35,477 nucleotides of DNA from JAWKHR01 sp041394725 (GCA_041394725.1 JAWKHR010000063.1:1-35477); one strand, 5' to 3'; positions 1 to 7,622 are shown, counted from the first letter of the stretch. Notes: generated from the letters alone by a model not told the origin. Translations and numbers: made by a program.

Positions 1-651
1 GTCTTCGAGCAGATCCACGAGGCGGAGCGGCTCGCGGCGGAGGCGTTCGACGGCTCCGGGATCACGCCGACCGTCACCGGGTCCGGGCGCCTGTTCTCCA
101 CGCTCGACCACTACCTCGTCACCTCGCAGCTCACGAGCTTCACCACCGCGTTCCTGACCGTGTTCGGCGTGATCTTCGTCGTGTTCCGCTCGTGGCGCTT
201 CGGCGCGCTCGCCATCGTCCCGAATCTGTTCCCGGTGCTGGCCGTGTTCGGCGTCATGGGGTGGCTGGACATCTCGCTCAACGTCGCCACCGTGATGCTG
301 GCCAGCGTCGCGCTGGGCGTGGTCGACGACGACACGATCCACTTCATCAGCCGCTACCGGCGCGAGACGCAGGCCGGCCTGTCCACCGAGGCCGCGATCG
401 AGGCCGCGACGATGCACGAGGGCCGCGCGGCGCTGACGACGGCGCTGGTCAACAGCTGCGCGTTCGCCGTGCTCGCGCTGTCCGAGTACAAGCCGACCGC
501 GTGGTTCGGCGGCCTGCTCGCGACGACGATGATCGTGGCGTTCCTCGCGGAGGTGTTCGTGCTGCCGGCGACGATCATGCTCGCGCCCCGGCTCTTCGCG
601 GCGCGCGGGGGTGAGATCGACCCGCCCGGCGGGATCGGAGGGCCGCGGTGA
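1..651 (+). CDS. MMPL/RND-family exporter, C-terminal fragment
   Basis: The reading frame is open from the first base, so this is the last 216 residues of a gene that begins outside the window; the ATG at 160 is internal. What remains is a short periplasmic stretch, then about five hydrophobic segments. These include the signature around GVVDDDTIHF (bases about 316-345), an acidic helix segment typical of MMPL and hopanoid/lipid RND transporters. The family uses the proton gradient to move lipids, sterol-like molecules or other hydrophobic compounds across the inner membrane; the substrate cannot be told here. The stop overlaps the GTG start of the next gene (GTGA), so an outer-membrane protein is translationally coupled to it. 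That suggests a transport pair spanning both membranes. I am sure of the superfamily, not of the substrate. Confidence 0.88.
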   Translation, partial: VFEQIHEAERLAAEAFDGSGITPTVTGSGRLFSTLDHYLVTSQLTSFTTAFLTVFGVIFVVFRSWRFGALAIVPNLFPVLAVFGVMGWLDISLNVATVMLASVALGVVDDDTIHFISRYRRETQAGLSTEAAIEAATMHEGRAALTTALVNSCAFAVLALSEYKPTAWFGGLLATTMIVAFLAEVFVLPATIMLAPRLFAARGGEIDPPGGIGGPR

Positions 652-1958
652 GCGGCTGGATTCTCGCCGCGCTCATGGCCGGGCTTGCGGGAGGCGTCAA
701 GCCGGCTCCCGCGCCCGCGGCGCAGGGCGGTGCCGCGCGCACGACCATCGGCGGCGAAGTGCGGGTGACCGCCGACGTCCTGCCGCGGCTCGACGCTGTC
801 GAGGCCCGGCCCGAGGCCTCGCTCCAGGTGGCGCGGAGCGCCGGGCGCTGGCGCGCGGCCGCCGACGTCGCCGTCGAGGCGCTCGCCGCCCGTCGCGGCG
901 AGGCCGGCGACGGGTTCACCGGCGCCGCGATCGCGCGCGTGCGTGACGCCTGGGTCGAGGTCACCGGACGCCGCGGCGACCTGCGGGCCGGCTTCGGGAC
1001 GCTGCCGTGGGGCCGGCTCGACGAGGTGCAGCCGTCCGACGTGATCAATCCGCTCGACACGACGCGCTTCTTCCTGCACGGTCGCCGCGACGCCCGCCTG
1101 CCGGTCGCCTTCGTGCGAGGCCGGCTGTTCGCGTCGGACCGGATGTCCGTCGAGGGCGTGCTCGCGCCCGTCTTCCGGCGCGGCGTGTTCGATCGGCTCG
1201 ACGAGGAGACCTCGCCGTTCACGCTGACGCGTGACGCGGCGGCGCCGCCCGGCGTGACCCTGCCGTCCACGCGCGTCCACCACGAGTCGCCCCGGGATTC
1301 GGGCGCGGGTCTCTCGGGCGGCGGCCGGCTGTCGATGACGGTCGGGCGGACCGACGCGTCCCTCGCGATCTATCGCGGCTTCGACGCGTTCGGGCCGATC
1401 GTCCTGGAGACGAACGTGCTGCCGGGCGCCGGACCCGTCCCCGTCGTCGTCGGCCGGCTGGTGGGCCTGCATCCGCGGTTCACGATGATCGCCGGCGACT
1501 TCGAGACCGTTCGCGGCGCGTGGGGCGTGCGCGGCGAGGTCGCCGCGTTCGTCGAGAAGACGCTTGCGGCGCCCACCGCGACGGGCACCACCAGCGGCCA
1601 CGTCGTCGAGGGCGGCATCGGCGCCGACCGGAGATGGGGTGGCACGACCCAGCTGTTCGTCTCGGTGCTCGTGCACCGCGAGTGGTCGGGGGAGGCGCCG
1701 GCGGTGAACCGCACCGACGTCAACCTCGTGGGGTCGATCGAGCGCACGTTCGGCCGCGATCGCTACCGCGCGCGGATGTTCGGCGTCGCCAATCCGGCCG
1801 ACGGGTCGGCGTTCCTCCGCGCGCTCCTGGCCTGGAGCGTCCGCGACGACGTGGCGATCGACGTCTCGGCCGGCACGTTCCTGGGATCGGGCGACGACGC
1901 GATCGCCCGCTTCGACCGCCGCGACTTCGCCCTGCTCGGCGTGCGGTTCACGTACTAG
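648..1958 (+). CDS. Predicted outer-membrane beta-barrel protein coupled to the RND exporter
   Basis: This 436-residue protein starts at a GTG that overlaps the exporter stop. The N-terminus has a hydrophobic export-signal-like segment (residues about 3-17) followed by an Ala/Pro-rich stretch compatible with cleavage near residue 25. The mature part has no transmembrane helix. It shows alternating polar/hydrophobic strands with many charged and aromatic residues and ends in FALLGVRFTY, a terminal aromatic strand as in BAM-inserted barrels. No ATPase or enzyme motif is visible. Proteins like this often sit beside MMPL transporters and may serve as the outer-membrane porin or substrate acceptor. 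Function is inferred from context and barrel-like features; the exact family is not recognised. Confidence 0.72.
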   Translation: MSGWILAALMAGLAGGVKPAPAPAAQGGAARTTIGGEVRVTADVLPRLDAVEARPEASLQVARSAGRWRAAADVAVEALAARRGEAGDGFTGAAIARVRDAWVEVTGRRGDLRAGFGTLPWGRLDEVQPSDVINPLDTTRFFLHGRRDARLPVAFVRGRLFASDRMSVEGVLAPVFRRGVFDRLDEETSPFTLTRDAAAPPGVTLPSTRVHHESPRDSGAGLSGGGRLSMTVGRTDASLAIYRGFDAFGPIVLETNVLPGAGPVPVVVGRLVGLHPRFTMIAGDFETVRGAWGVRGEVAAFVEKTLAAPTATGTTSGHVVEGGIGADRRWGGTTQLFVSVLVHREWSGEAPAVNRTDVNLVGSIERTFGRDRYRARMFGVANPADGSAFLRALLAWSVRDDVAIDVSAGTFLGSGDDAIARFDRRDFALLGVRFTY

Positions 1959-2034
1959 GCGCGGCTCGCGGCCTCCGGACGCGCGGGAACGCGTCGAGCA
2001 GACTCCCCGCAGGCGGCCAACACGCCTGTCCAGC

Positions 2035-2129
2035 GGACGGGTCTGTTTTCCACAAAGGGGGACGGGTCTGTTTTCCACAGATTTGGCACAATGGAGACCC
2101 GTCCCCCTTTGTGGAAAACAGACCCGTCC
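2035..2129. repeat. Palindromic repeat locus 1 (module A, perfect 35-bp arms)
   Basis: Bases 2035-2069 and 2095-2129 are exact reverse complements, 35 bp each, around a 25-bp loop. The core module A is GGGGACGGGTCTGTTTTCC. It occurs twice head-to-tail on the left side (about 2036-2054 and 2061-2075) and once or more inverted on the right. The same module returns at 30456-30617. Such an element can fold into a cruciform or a long RNA hairpin. It fills the gap between the outer-membrane protein stop (1958) and the metallo-hydrolase and appears to supply the latter's start codon. It looks like a REP/BIME-type mobile palindrome. Confidence 0.92.
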
Positions 2130-2863
2130 CCCTGTTCGCCGAGAATGCCGGGCCGCTGACCGGCTCGGGCAACAACACCTATCTCCTGGACGGCCCCGAG
2201 CCGATGCTCGTGGACGCCGGCGTGGGCCGGGCGGCGCACGTGGACGCGGTGGCCGCGGCGCTCGCGGGGCGTCCGCTGGCCCGCGTGCTCCTCACGCACG
2301 GCCACCCGGACCATGCCTCCGGCCTGCCCGCGCTTCGCGCGCGATGGCCGGCCGTCGTCGCCTGCCAGTGGGGCGTCGAGCCCGCGCCCGGCTGGCAGCC
2401 GCTGTCGGACGGCGACGTCGTCTCGAGCGGCGCGCTGTCGCTGACCGTGCTGCACACGCCGGGGCACGCCGCCGACCACGTCTGCTTCTGGGACCCCGTC
2501 GAGCGGGTCATCTTCGGCGGCGACATGGTGCTCGAGCACACGACCGTGATGATCCCGGCCGGCCACGGCGGCGGCCTGGCGGCCTACCTGGCCTCGCTCG
2601 AGCGCCTCGCCGCGCTCCGGCCGGCACGCCTGTATCCGGGGCACGGCCCGGTCATCGAGCAGCCGGTGCGCCTCATCCGCGCCTATGTCGCGCACCGCCG
2701 GCAGCGCGAGCAGCAGGTGCTCTCGTGCCTGGCGCGGGGCGAGGCGACCGTCGAGGCGATCGTGGATCGGATCTATCCGGACCTCGCCCCCGGCCTCCGC
2801 GACGCCGCGCGCCTCACCGTCGAGGCACACCTGCAGAAACTGCGCCAGGAGGGCCGGGCGTAA
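2111..2863 (+). CDS. Metallo-beta-lactamase fold hydrolase, LACTB2-like
   Basis: This is an MBL-fold hydrolase of about 250 residues with a complete two-metal ligand set: H63-G-H65-P-D67-H68, H119 in TPGHAADH, D138 in FGGDMV and H178 in YPGHGP. The N-terminal pattern GPLTGSGNNTYLL and the C-terminal helical/winged domain (about 195-250) are those of LACTB2-like proteins, whose known members include RNA endonucleases and thioester hydrolases. The substrate here is unknown. The start is doubtful. The only standard in-frame start close to the conserved region is the GTG at 2111, which lies inside the right arm of the palindromic repeat, so residues 1-7 would be repeat-encoded. The frame stays open further upstream, but only through the repeat and out-of-frame sequence of the previous gene. 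The native first strand may have been replaced. Confidence 0.85.
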   Translation: MENRPVPLFAENAGPLTGSGNNTYLLDGPEPMLVDAGVGRAAHVDAVAAALAGRPLARVLLTHGHPDHASGLPALRARWPAVVACQWGVEPAPGWQPLSDGDVVSSGALSLTVLHTPGHAADHVCFWDPVERVIFGGDMVLEHTTVMIPAGHGGGLAAYLASLERLAALRPARLYPGHGPVIEQPVRLIRAYVAHRRQREQQVLSCLARGEATVEAIVDRIYPDLAPGLRDAARLTVEAHLQKLRQEGRA

Positions 2864-2900
2864 GCACCCGCGACCGCCGGCCGTAGTACAGTCCCGACCG

Positions 2901-3362
2901 ATGCCCGGCCCGAACGGAACGCGATCGACCCTCGACAGGCTCCGGCGCTACCTGCTCGCGCTGCTCGTCTTCGGCTTCGCGGCCACCAGCCTCGACCTCA
3001 CGCTGCTCGAGCACTACGAGGACGCGCGGCAGATCATCCCGTTCGGCGTGATCGCCCTCTCGCTCGCCACGATCGTCTGGCACGCGGCGACGAGGAGCCC
3101 GGCGAGCCTGGTGACGCTGCGGCTCCTGATGGTCGTGTGCCTGTTCACGGGCGGCCTGGGCCTCGTCTTCCACTTCCAGGGAAACATGGGGTTCCAGCTC
3201 GACATGAACCCCGACATCGGGAAGTGGGACCTGTTCTGGCGCGTGATGCACGCGAAAGCGCCGCCAGCCCTGGCGCCGGGCGCCATGGCACAATTGGGCC
3301 TGTTGGGCCTCATCTACGCCTACCGGCATCCCGCGGGCGAACCCGCGGGTCCCGACCGGTGA
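2901..3362 (+). CDS. Small membrane protein of unknown function
   Basis: This 153-residue protein has four likely membrane segments, at about residues 13-31, 50-66, 74-92 and 125-145. A hydrophilic loop (about 93-122) contains FHFQGNMGFQLDMNPD and a helix-rich region. No catalytic motif is recognised. The ATG at 2901 is chosen because everything upstream in frame reads through the metallo-hydrolase gene. No ribosome binding site is visible; instead a -10-like TACAGT (2887-2892) lies 8 bp before the ATG, compatible with a leaderless transcript. The next gene follows after 29 bp, so the two may be co-transcribed. I do not recognise a family. Confidence 0.78.
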   Translation: MPGPNGTRSTLDRLRRYLLALLVFGFAATSLDLTLLEHYEDARQIIPFGVIALSLATIVWHAATRSPASLVTLRLLMVVCLFTGGLGLVFHFQGNMGFQLDMNPDIGKWDLFWRVMHAKAPPALAPGAMAQLGLLGLIYAYRHPAGEPAGPDR

Positions 3363-3391
3363 ACCCCCGCCCGCTGTCCGAGGAGTCTGCC

Positions 3392-4039
3392 ATGTCCCTG
3401 AAACGCACCGTGATCGCCGTGATGATCCCCGCCGTGCTCCTGCTGCTGCCGCTCTCGGCGCGCACCCGCGCGCAGGTCGGCCAGGGGATCATGGACGTCA
3501 ACGGCATGACCGAGGCCCAGCTCACCGCCCTGCCCGGCATGACGCCGGCCCTCGTCAAGGGCGTGATGGAGAAGCGGCCCTTCGAGAACGTCAAGGCCCT
3601 CGACGATTACCTGAAGTCGCAGGGAATGACGGCCGAGCAGACGGCCGCGATCTACGAGACCGCGTTCATCCACCTCAACCTGAACACGGCGACCGGCCCG
3701 GAGATCCTCCTCGTCCCGAAGATCGCCCGGCGCATGACCCGCGAGTTCGAGGAGTACCGTCCCTGGCGGACGTGGGAGCAGTTCGATCGCGAGATCGGCA
3801 AGTACGTCGGCGCGGAGGAGACGAACCGGCTGAAGAAGTACGTGTTCATCCCGATCGACCTCAACACGGCGTCCGACGAGACCATCATGACGATCCCGGG
3901 CATGACGCCCCGCATGCTCCGCGAGTTCAAGGAATACCGTCCCTGGAAGACCAAGGAGCAGTTCGACCGCGAGATCGGCAAGTACGTCGGCCCCGCGGAG
4001 ACCGCGAGACTGTGGCGGTTCGTGGTGATCGGCGGATGA
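3392..4039 (+). CDS. Exported triple helix-hairpin-helix (ComEA-like) protein
   Basis: The start is an ATG with AGGAG at 3381-3385. Residues 1-28 form a signal peptide (MSLKRT, a hydrophobic core, then ARTRAQ). The mature protein is three tandem helix-hairpin-helix units of the ComEA/T2SK type at about residues 29-85, 94-152 and 154-213. Units 2 and 3 each contain LNTA(T/S), a P-I/G-M helix turn, EYRPW and EQFDREIGKYVG. They are nearly identical at DNA level exactly 180 bp apart (for example 3779-3811 and 3959-3991), showing internal duplication. ComEA binds incoming DNA in the periplasm; single-unit homologues act in DNA uptake. Whether this three-unit version binds DNA or serves as a structural spacer is not shown. 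No other competence gene is in the window. Confidence 0.85.
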   Translation: MSLKRTVIAVMIPAVLLLLPLSARTRAQVGQGIMDVNGMTEAQLTALPGMTPALVKGVMEKRPFENVKALDDYLKSQGMTAEQTAAIYETAFIHLNLNTATGPEILLVPKIARRMTREFEEYRPWRTWEQFDREIGKYVGAEETNRLKKYVFIPIDLNTASDETIMTIPGMTPRMLREFKEYRPWKTKEQFDREIGKYVGPAETARLWRFVVIGG

Positions 4040-4083
4040 AGATTGTCCCGGGCCCCTGCAAGGCGGCCCGGCACCTGGATTCA

Positions 4084-4110
4084 AAGTTCGAACTTCAAAC
4101 TTCGAAGTTT
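4084..4110. repeat. Two adjacent AT-rich perfect palindromes
   Basis: AAGTTCGAACTT (4084-4095, 12 bp) and AAACTTCGAAGTTT (4097-4110, 14 bp) are both exact palindromes and share an AACTTCGAAGTT-like core. They form an AT-rich island in GC-rich DNA between two convergent genes. No poly-T tract follows, so a simple intrinsic terminator is not evident. Binding sites for a dimeric protein or a short dispersed repeat are alternatives. Confidence 0.7.
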
Positions 4111-4115
4111 CGCGC

Positions 4116-4167
4116 GCCCCGGGGGCATGATGTCACAGGCCTCCGGGGCGCTCCCAGCCCCCGGGGC
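4116..4167. terminator. GC hairpin between convergent genes, possible bidirectional terminator
   Basis: GCCCCGGGGGC (4116-4126) and GCCCCCGGGGC (4157-4167) are exact inverted copies with a 30-bp spacer. They lie between the HhH gene stop (4039) and the stop of the minus-strand regulator (4170). Position suggests transcript ends for both directions, but there is no T-run. Each arm is itself nearly self-complementary, so this may equally be GC-rich noise. Confidence 0.3.
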
Positions 4168-4169
4168 TC

Positions 4170-4658
4170 TCAGGCCGGCTGCCAGCCGGGGGGCATCGGC
4201 TTCTGGCGTCCCGGCGCGTGGCCGGCGCCGGGGAGCGCGTCGCGGACGACGCGCTCGAGTTCCTCGAGGTAGGCGGTGAAGCGGCGGCGGCCGTCGGGCG
4301 TCAGTCGCACGGCGGTCTGCGGCCTCCGTCCCTCGTAGCCCTTCCAGACCTCCACCAGCCCCGCCGCGCGCAGCACCTCGAGGTGCCGGTTCAGGTTGCC
4401 GTCGGTCAGCGCGCAGAGCGCCTTGAGCTCGCTGAACCGCAGCCCGTCCGGGTTGGTGACGAGCGACGTGAGGATGCCCAGCCTGGCCTTCTCGTGCAGC
4501 ACGCGGTCCAGGCCCTCGTAGGCGAAGCGGCCCTCCGCCGCGCCGTCGTCGTGCCGCCCGACGTCGAGCGGGTCCTCCCGCACGGGAGCCTCGCGCGCGG
4601 GGTCCTCGCGCGGCGTGGCGTCGCGGTCGCGATCGTCAGAAGTCGGTCGTCGTGACAT
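4170..4658 (-). CDS. Winged-helix transcriptional regulator (HTH_34-like)
   Basis: This 162-residue protein has a charged, low-complexity N-terminal tail (about residues 1-45) followed by one winged-helix domain (about 50-145). The domain has the order typical of this small regulator family: LHEKARLGILTSLV, then LRFSELKALCALTDGNLNRHLEVL as the helix-turn-helix region, then the wing GYEGRRPQTAVRLTPDGR. The family has no separate ligand domain and normally works as a dimeric repressor. The gene starts inside the end of the upstream membrane-protein gene (23-bp overlap), so the pair is one operon. The likely target is the inverted repeat in front of that operon (5275-5289). The ATG at 4658 is preferred to an upstream ATG at 4718 because the family begins close to this point. 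Confidence 0.85.
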   Translation of the reverse strand: MSRRPTSDDRDRDATPREDPAREAPVREDPLDVGRHDDGAAEGRFAYEGLDRVLHEKARLGILTSLVTNPDGLRFSELKALCALTDGNLNRHLEVLRAAGLVEVWKGYEGRRPQTAVRLTPDGRRRFTAYLEELERVVRDALPGAGHAPGRQKPMPPGWQPA

Positions 4659-5259
4659 GGCGTGTGCGTTCGCGGCCGACGGCCAGTACGGCCGCGGCCA
4701 GCAGTTGTCCGAGTCCAAACGTCAGGCCGACGCTCCAGGGCGACGGCACGCGCGTGCCGGTGGCGGCGACGAGCAGGCCGACGCCGGCGGTCCAGTAGAA
4801 GAGCGCCACGCCGCGGCTGCCTCGCGGCAGGCACGGGCTCGCGGCGAAGATCCCCACGCCGAACAGCAGCGCCCAGAGTCCGGGCAGCAGGCCGACGAGC
4901 GGCGCCGGCTGCGACAGCAGCGCGAACGACGCGACGAGCCCGGCGACGAGCGCCGGCAGGAACTGGCCCAGCACGAAGCGCGTCTGCCGGCGATCGACGG
5001 CGCGCGCGCGCCAGGCGTAGTGCCAGACGATCTCCGCGCACCCGATGGCCATCGCCACGGCGGCCGCGACCAGCCAGAACATCGCGAACGCGTTCGCGTC
5101 CGGCGCGGACTGCACCGCCGGCTGCCACGCCGCCGCGCCCAGGCCCACGAGACCCGACGCGGCCACCGGCACGGGCCGCCACCCGCGATAGATGTGGCCT
5201 CGCGCGAGGTGGTCGTGGATGGCTTCGATCTGCTCGAGCGCGCGGGTGACCTCGCTCAT
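4636..5259 (-). CDS. Six-helix membrane protein paired with the winged-helix regulator
   Basis: This 207-residue protein has a cytosolic N-terminal helix (MSEVTRALEQIEAIHDHLARG) and then about six hydrophobic segments (about 28-45, 58-78, 97-113, 120-138, 150-168, 174-195). No transporter or enzyme signature is visible. It precedes and overlaps a winged-helix regulator; this regulator/membrane-protein pairing is common in Acidobacteriota and Proteobacteria, but the role of the membrane partner is not established. The start ATG at 5259 has no clear ribosome binding site. A 15-bp inverted repeat lies 15 bp upstream. Confidence 0.75.
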   Translation of the reverse strand: MSEVTRALEQIEAIHDHLARGHIYRGWRPVPVAASGLVGLGAAAWQPAVQSAPDANAFAMFWLVAAAVAMAIGCAEIVWHYAWRARAVDRRQTRFVLGQFLPALVAGLVASFALLSQPAPLVGLLPGLWALLFGVGIFAASPCLPRGSRGVALFYWTAGVGLLVAATGTRVPSPWSVGLTFGLGQLLAAAVLAVGRERTRHVTTTDF

Positions 5260-5274
5260 GCCGTGACCCTAAAG

Positions 5275-5289
5275 CTTTGCATGGCAAAG
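5275..5289. promoter_or_regulatory. Inverted repeat CTTTGC-N3-GCAAAG in a divergent promoter region
   Basis: The 58-bp gap between the minus-strand regulator operon (start 5259) and the permease (start 5318) contains CTTTGC, ATG, GCAAAG, a perfect 6-3-6 dyad. A second dyad, AAAGCTTT, overlaps it at 5271-5278. The site is well placed for autorepression by the winged-helix regulator and could also affect the permease promoter (TATGCT, 5303-5308, 9 bp before the permease ATG). Binding is inferred, not shown. Confidence 0.6.
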
Positions 5290-5317
5290 ACCTGTCGTCA
5301 AGTATGCTGCCGCCGCC

Positions 5318-6637
5318 ATGCTCGACCGCTGGTTCCACCTCGCCCAGGCGGGCACCACCGCGCGGACCGAAGCGCTGGCCGGCCTGACGACCTTCCTCAC
5401 GATGGCGTACATCATCTTCGTCCAGCCGACGGTGCTGGGCGCGGCCGGCATGGACCCCGGCGCGGTGATGACGGCGACGTGCCTGGCCGCGGCGTTCGCG
5501 ACGCTCCTGATGGGCCTTCTCGCGAACTACCCGATCGCGGTCGCGCCGGCGATGGGCCACAACTTCTTCTTCGCCTTCACGGTCGTCATCGCCGGCGGCA
5601 CGCCGTGGCCGGTGGCGCTCGGCGCGGTGGCGATCGCGGGGCTCGTCTTCATCGCGACCGCGGGCCTCGGCCTCCGCGAGAAGGTCATCGAGGCGGTGCC
5701 CGCCTCGCTCAAGGAGGCGATGGGGGTCGGCATCGGGCTGCTCATCGCGCTCATCGGCCTCGAGTGGAGCGGCATCGTGGTGGACGCGCCGGGCACGCTG
5801 GTCACGCTGGGCCGGCTGAACACGCCGCCGGTGCTGCTGGCCGTCGGGACCCTCGCGCTCATGTCGGTGCTGACCGCGAGGAAGGTGCGCGGCGCGCTGC
5901 TCCTCGGCATGCTGGCCTCGACGGCGGTCGCGCTCGCCGCCGGCCTCGCGCGGTTCGAGGGCGTGTTCGCGCTGCCGCCGTCGCTCGCGCCGACGTTCCT
6001 GAAGCTCGACATCCCCGGCGCGTTCCGCCCGGACCTCATCGACGTCGTCTTCGTCTTCTTCTTCCTCGCGCTGTTCGACTCGATCGGCACGCTCATCGGC
6101 GTCGCCGGCCGGATCGGGCTCGTGCGCGGCGGCACGTTCCCGCGCGCGCGGCAGGCGCTGCTGGCCGACGCGGTCGGCACGGTCGTCGGCGCCGGCCTCG
6201 GCACGTCCACGGTCACCGCGTACATCGAGAGCACGGCCGGCGTGGCCGCGGGCGGGCGCACGGGCCTGACGGCGGTGGTCACGGCGGGCCTGCTCCTGGC
6301 GGCGCTCTTCGTCCATCCGCTCGTCCGGACGATCGGCGGCGGCTACACCACGCCGGGCGGCGTCGTCCTCTATCCGATCGTCGCGCCCGCGCTCGTGCTC
6401 GTCGGCGTGATGATGGTCGAGGGCGTGCGGCGGATTCCGTGGGACGACTTCACCGAGGCGCTGCCGGCGTTCCTGGCGATGATCACGATGCCGCTCGCGC
6501 TCAGCATCACCGACGGCATCGCGTTCGGGTTCATCGCGCTGGCCGTCCTCAAGCCGGCGACCGGCCGCGCCCGCGACCTGCACCCACTCGCGTACGTGTT
6601 CGCGGCGCTGTTCCTCGCGCGGTACGCCTGGATGTGA
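5318..6637 (+). CDS. NCS2-family purine permease (AzgA-like)
   Basis: This 439-residue polytopic protein has 12 or more hydrophobic segments and the NCS2/AzgA hallmarks: TARTEALAGLTTFLTMAYIIF near the N-terminus, ANYPIAVAPAMGHNFFFAF (about residues 68-87), and FDSIGTLIGVAGRIG followed by a G-T-STVTAYIESTAGVAAGGRTGLTAV stretch. These segments carry the substrate and proton sites in characterised adenine/guanine/hypoxanthine transporters. AzgA members usually have APGMGLN where this protein has APAMGHN, so purine identity is not certain. It probably imports a purine base by proton symport. The ATG at 5318 has no ribosome binding site, but a TATGCT lies 9 bp upstream, suggesting a leaderless message. 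The neighbours give no purine pathway context. Confidence 0.88.
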   Translation: MLDRWFHLAQAGTTARTEALAGLTTFLTMAYIIFVQPTVLGAAGMDPGAVMTATCLAAAFATLLMGLLANYPIAVAPAMGHNFFFAFTVVIAGGTPWPVALGAVAIAGLVFIATAGLGLREKVIEAVPASLKEAMGVGIGLLIALIGLEWSGIVVDAPGTLVTLGRLNTPPVLLAVGTLALMSVLTARKVRGALLLGMLASTAVALAAGLARFEGVFALPPSLAPTFLKLDIPGAFRPDLIDVVFVFFFLALFDSIGTLIGVAGRIGLVRGGTFPRARQALLADAVGTVVGAGLGTSTVTAYIESTAGVAAGGRTGLTAVVTAGLLLAALFVHPLVRTIGGGYTTPGGVVLYPIVAPALVLVGVMMVEGVRRIPWDDFTEALPAFLAMITMPLALSITDGIAFGFIALAVLKPATGRARDLHPLAYVFAALFLARYAWM

Positions 6638-6660
6638 CGGGGCCGGCCGGCGCGCCGCCC

Positions 6661-6720
6661 GCCGCGTCCGCCGCAGCGCCCGTGCCCGCTGCCGCGCCCG
6701 CCGCAGCGCCCGTGCCCCGT
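6661..6720. repeat. Two-copy 30-bp tandem repeat in an intergenic gap
   Basis: Bases 6661-6690 and 6691-6720 are two copies of a 30-bp unit differing at position 7 (T or C) and in the last three bases. They contain CCGCCGCAGCGCCCGTGCCC. The array lies in the 139-bp gap between the permease stop and the sulfurtransferase start. No protein-coding role is evident. Confidence 0.8.
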
Positions 6721-6776
6721 GGCCGCACCCGGCTTCGGGGATGCGACCACCCGGCCGCCTGAGGGACAATGACCCG

Positions 6777-7607
6777 GTGACCGACACCCCGCGCGCCCGC
6801 GTCCACCCGCTCATCACGCCGTCGGACCTCGCGGCGGCCGACAGCCCGCCGCTCCTGATCGATCTGCGCCCGGCCGAGCACTTCGCGCGCGGCCACCTGC
6901 CCGGCGCGGTTCACCTCGACCTCTGGGGCGTGAGCCTCATCGACACGAGCGAGGCGCCGCTCCGCGCGTTCGGCTGGATGATCGGGCACCTGTTCTCGCT
7001 CCGCGGCGTGACGCCGGATCGCCCGGTCGTCGTCTACGAGAAGGACTCCGGGATCCGCGCCGCGCGCGCGTGGTGGTTCCTCGAGTACCTCGGCCACCCG
7101 GACGTGCGGGTCCTCGACGGCGGCATCACGGCCTGGCTGGCCGAGGGCCTGCCGGAGACGACCGAGGCCGTCTCGCCGGTGGCGAGTACCTGGCACGGCA
7201 CGCCGGACCCCGCGAAGGTGGCGACGTGGATCGAGGTCCGGGACCGGCTCGGACGTCCGGACGTCGCGCTCGTGGACACCCGCAGCGAGGCGGAGTACAC
7301 GGGCGCGATGGTCCGCGCGAAGCGCGGCGGCGCGATTCCGGGCGCGACGAACCTCGAGTGGACGCAGAACCTCGACGCCGACGGCCGCTTCAAGTCGCCA
7401 GACGCGCTCCGCGCGATGTACGAGGCGCAGGGCGTGACGCCTGATCAGGAGGTGATCACCTACTGCCAGGGCGGCTACCGTGCCGCGCACGCCTACCTCG
7501 CGCTGGCCATCCTCGGGTACCCGACGCTGCGCAACTACACCGGGTCGTGGAAGGAGTGGGGCGACCGCGAGGACCTGCCGATCGAGCGCCCCGGCGCCCG
7601 GCCGTAA
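6777..7607 (+). CDS. Two-domain rhodanese sulfurtransferase
   Basis: This 276-residue protein has two rhodanese domains (about 10-125 and 145-270), the layout of thiosulfate and 3-mercaptopyruvate sulfurtransferases. The C-terminal domain carries the persulfide-forming cysteine, C230, in a CQGGYR loop. That loop differs from the CRKGVT and CGSGVT loops of classical enzymes, so the sulfur donor cannot be named. The N-terminal domain has VVYEKDSGIRAARAW at the equivalent place and lacks the cysteine, as usual for the structural half. The GTG at 6777 is preferred since GAGGG precedes it and homology begins shortly after; the ATG at 6741 would add 12 residues. It probably acts in the cytosol in sulfur transfer or cyanide/thiosulfate detoxification. 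Confidence 0.87.
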   Translation: MTDTPRARVHPLITPSDLAAADSPPLLIDLRPAEHFARGHLPGAVHLDLWGVSLIDTSEAPLRAFGWMIGHLFSLRGVTPDRPVVVYEKDSGIRAARAWWFLEYLGHPDVRVLDGGITAWLAEGLPETTEAVSPVASTWHGTPDPAKVATWIEVRDRLGRPDVALVDTRSEAEYTGAMVRAKRGGAIPGATNLEWTQNLDADGRFKSPDALRAMYEAQGVTPDQEVITYCQGGYRAAHAYLALAILGYPTLRNYTGSWKEWGDREDLPIERPGARP

Positions 7608-7622
7608 CGGCGAACGCCTCAC

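Noticed and set aside
1520..2110. N-terminal extension of the metallo-hydrolase into the preceding gene
   Set aside because: It is another frame of the outer-membrane protein gene plus repeat sequence; no family similarity before about residue 8 of the chosen form.
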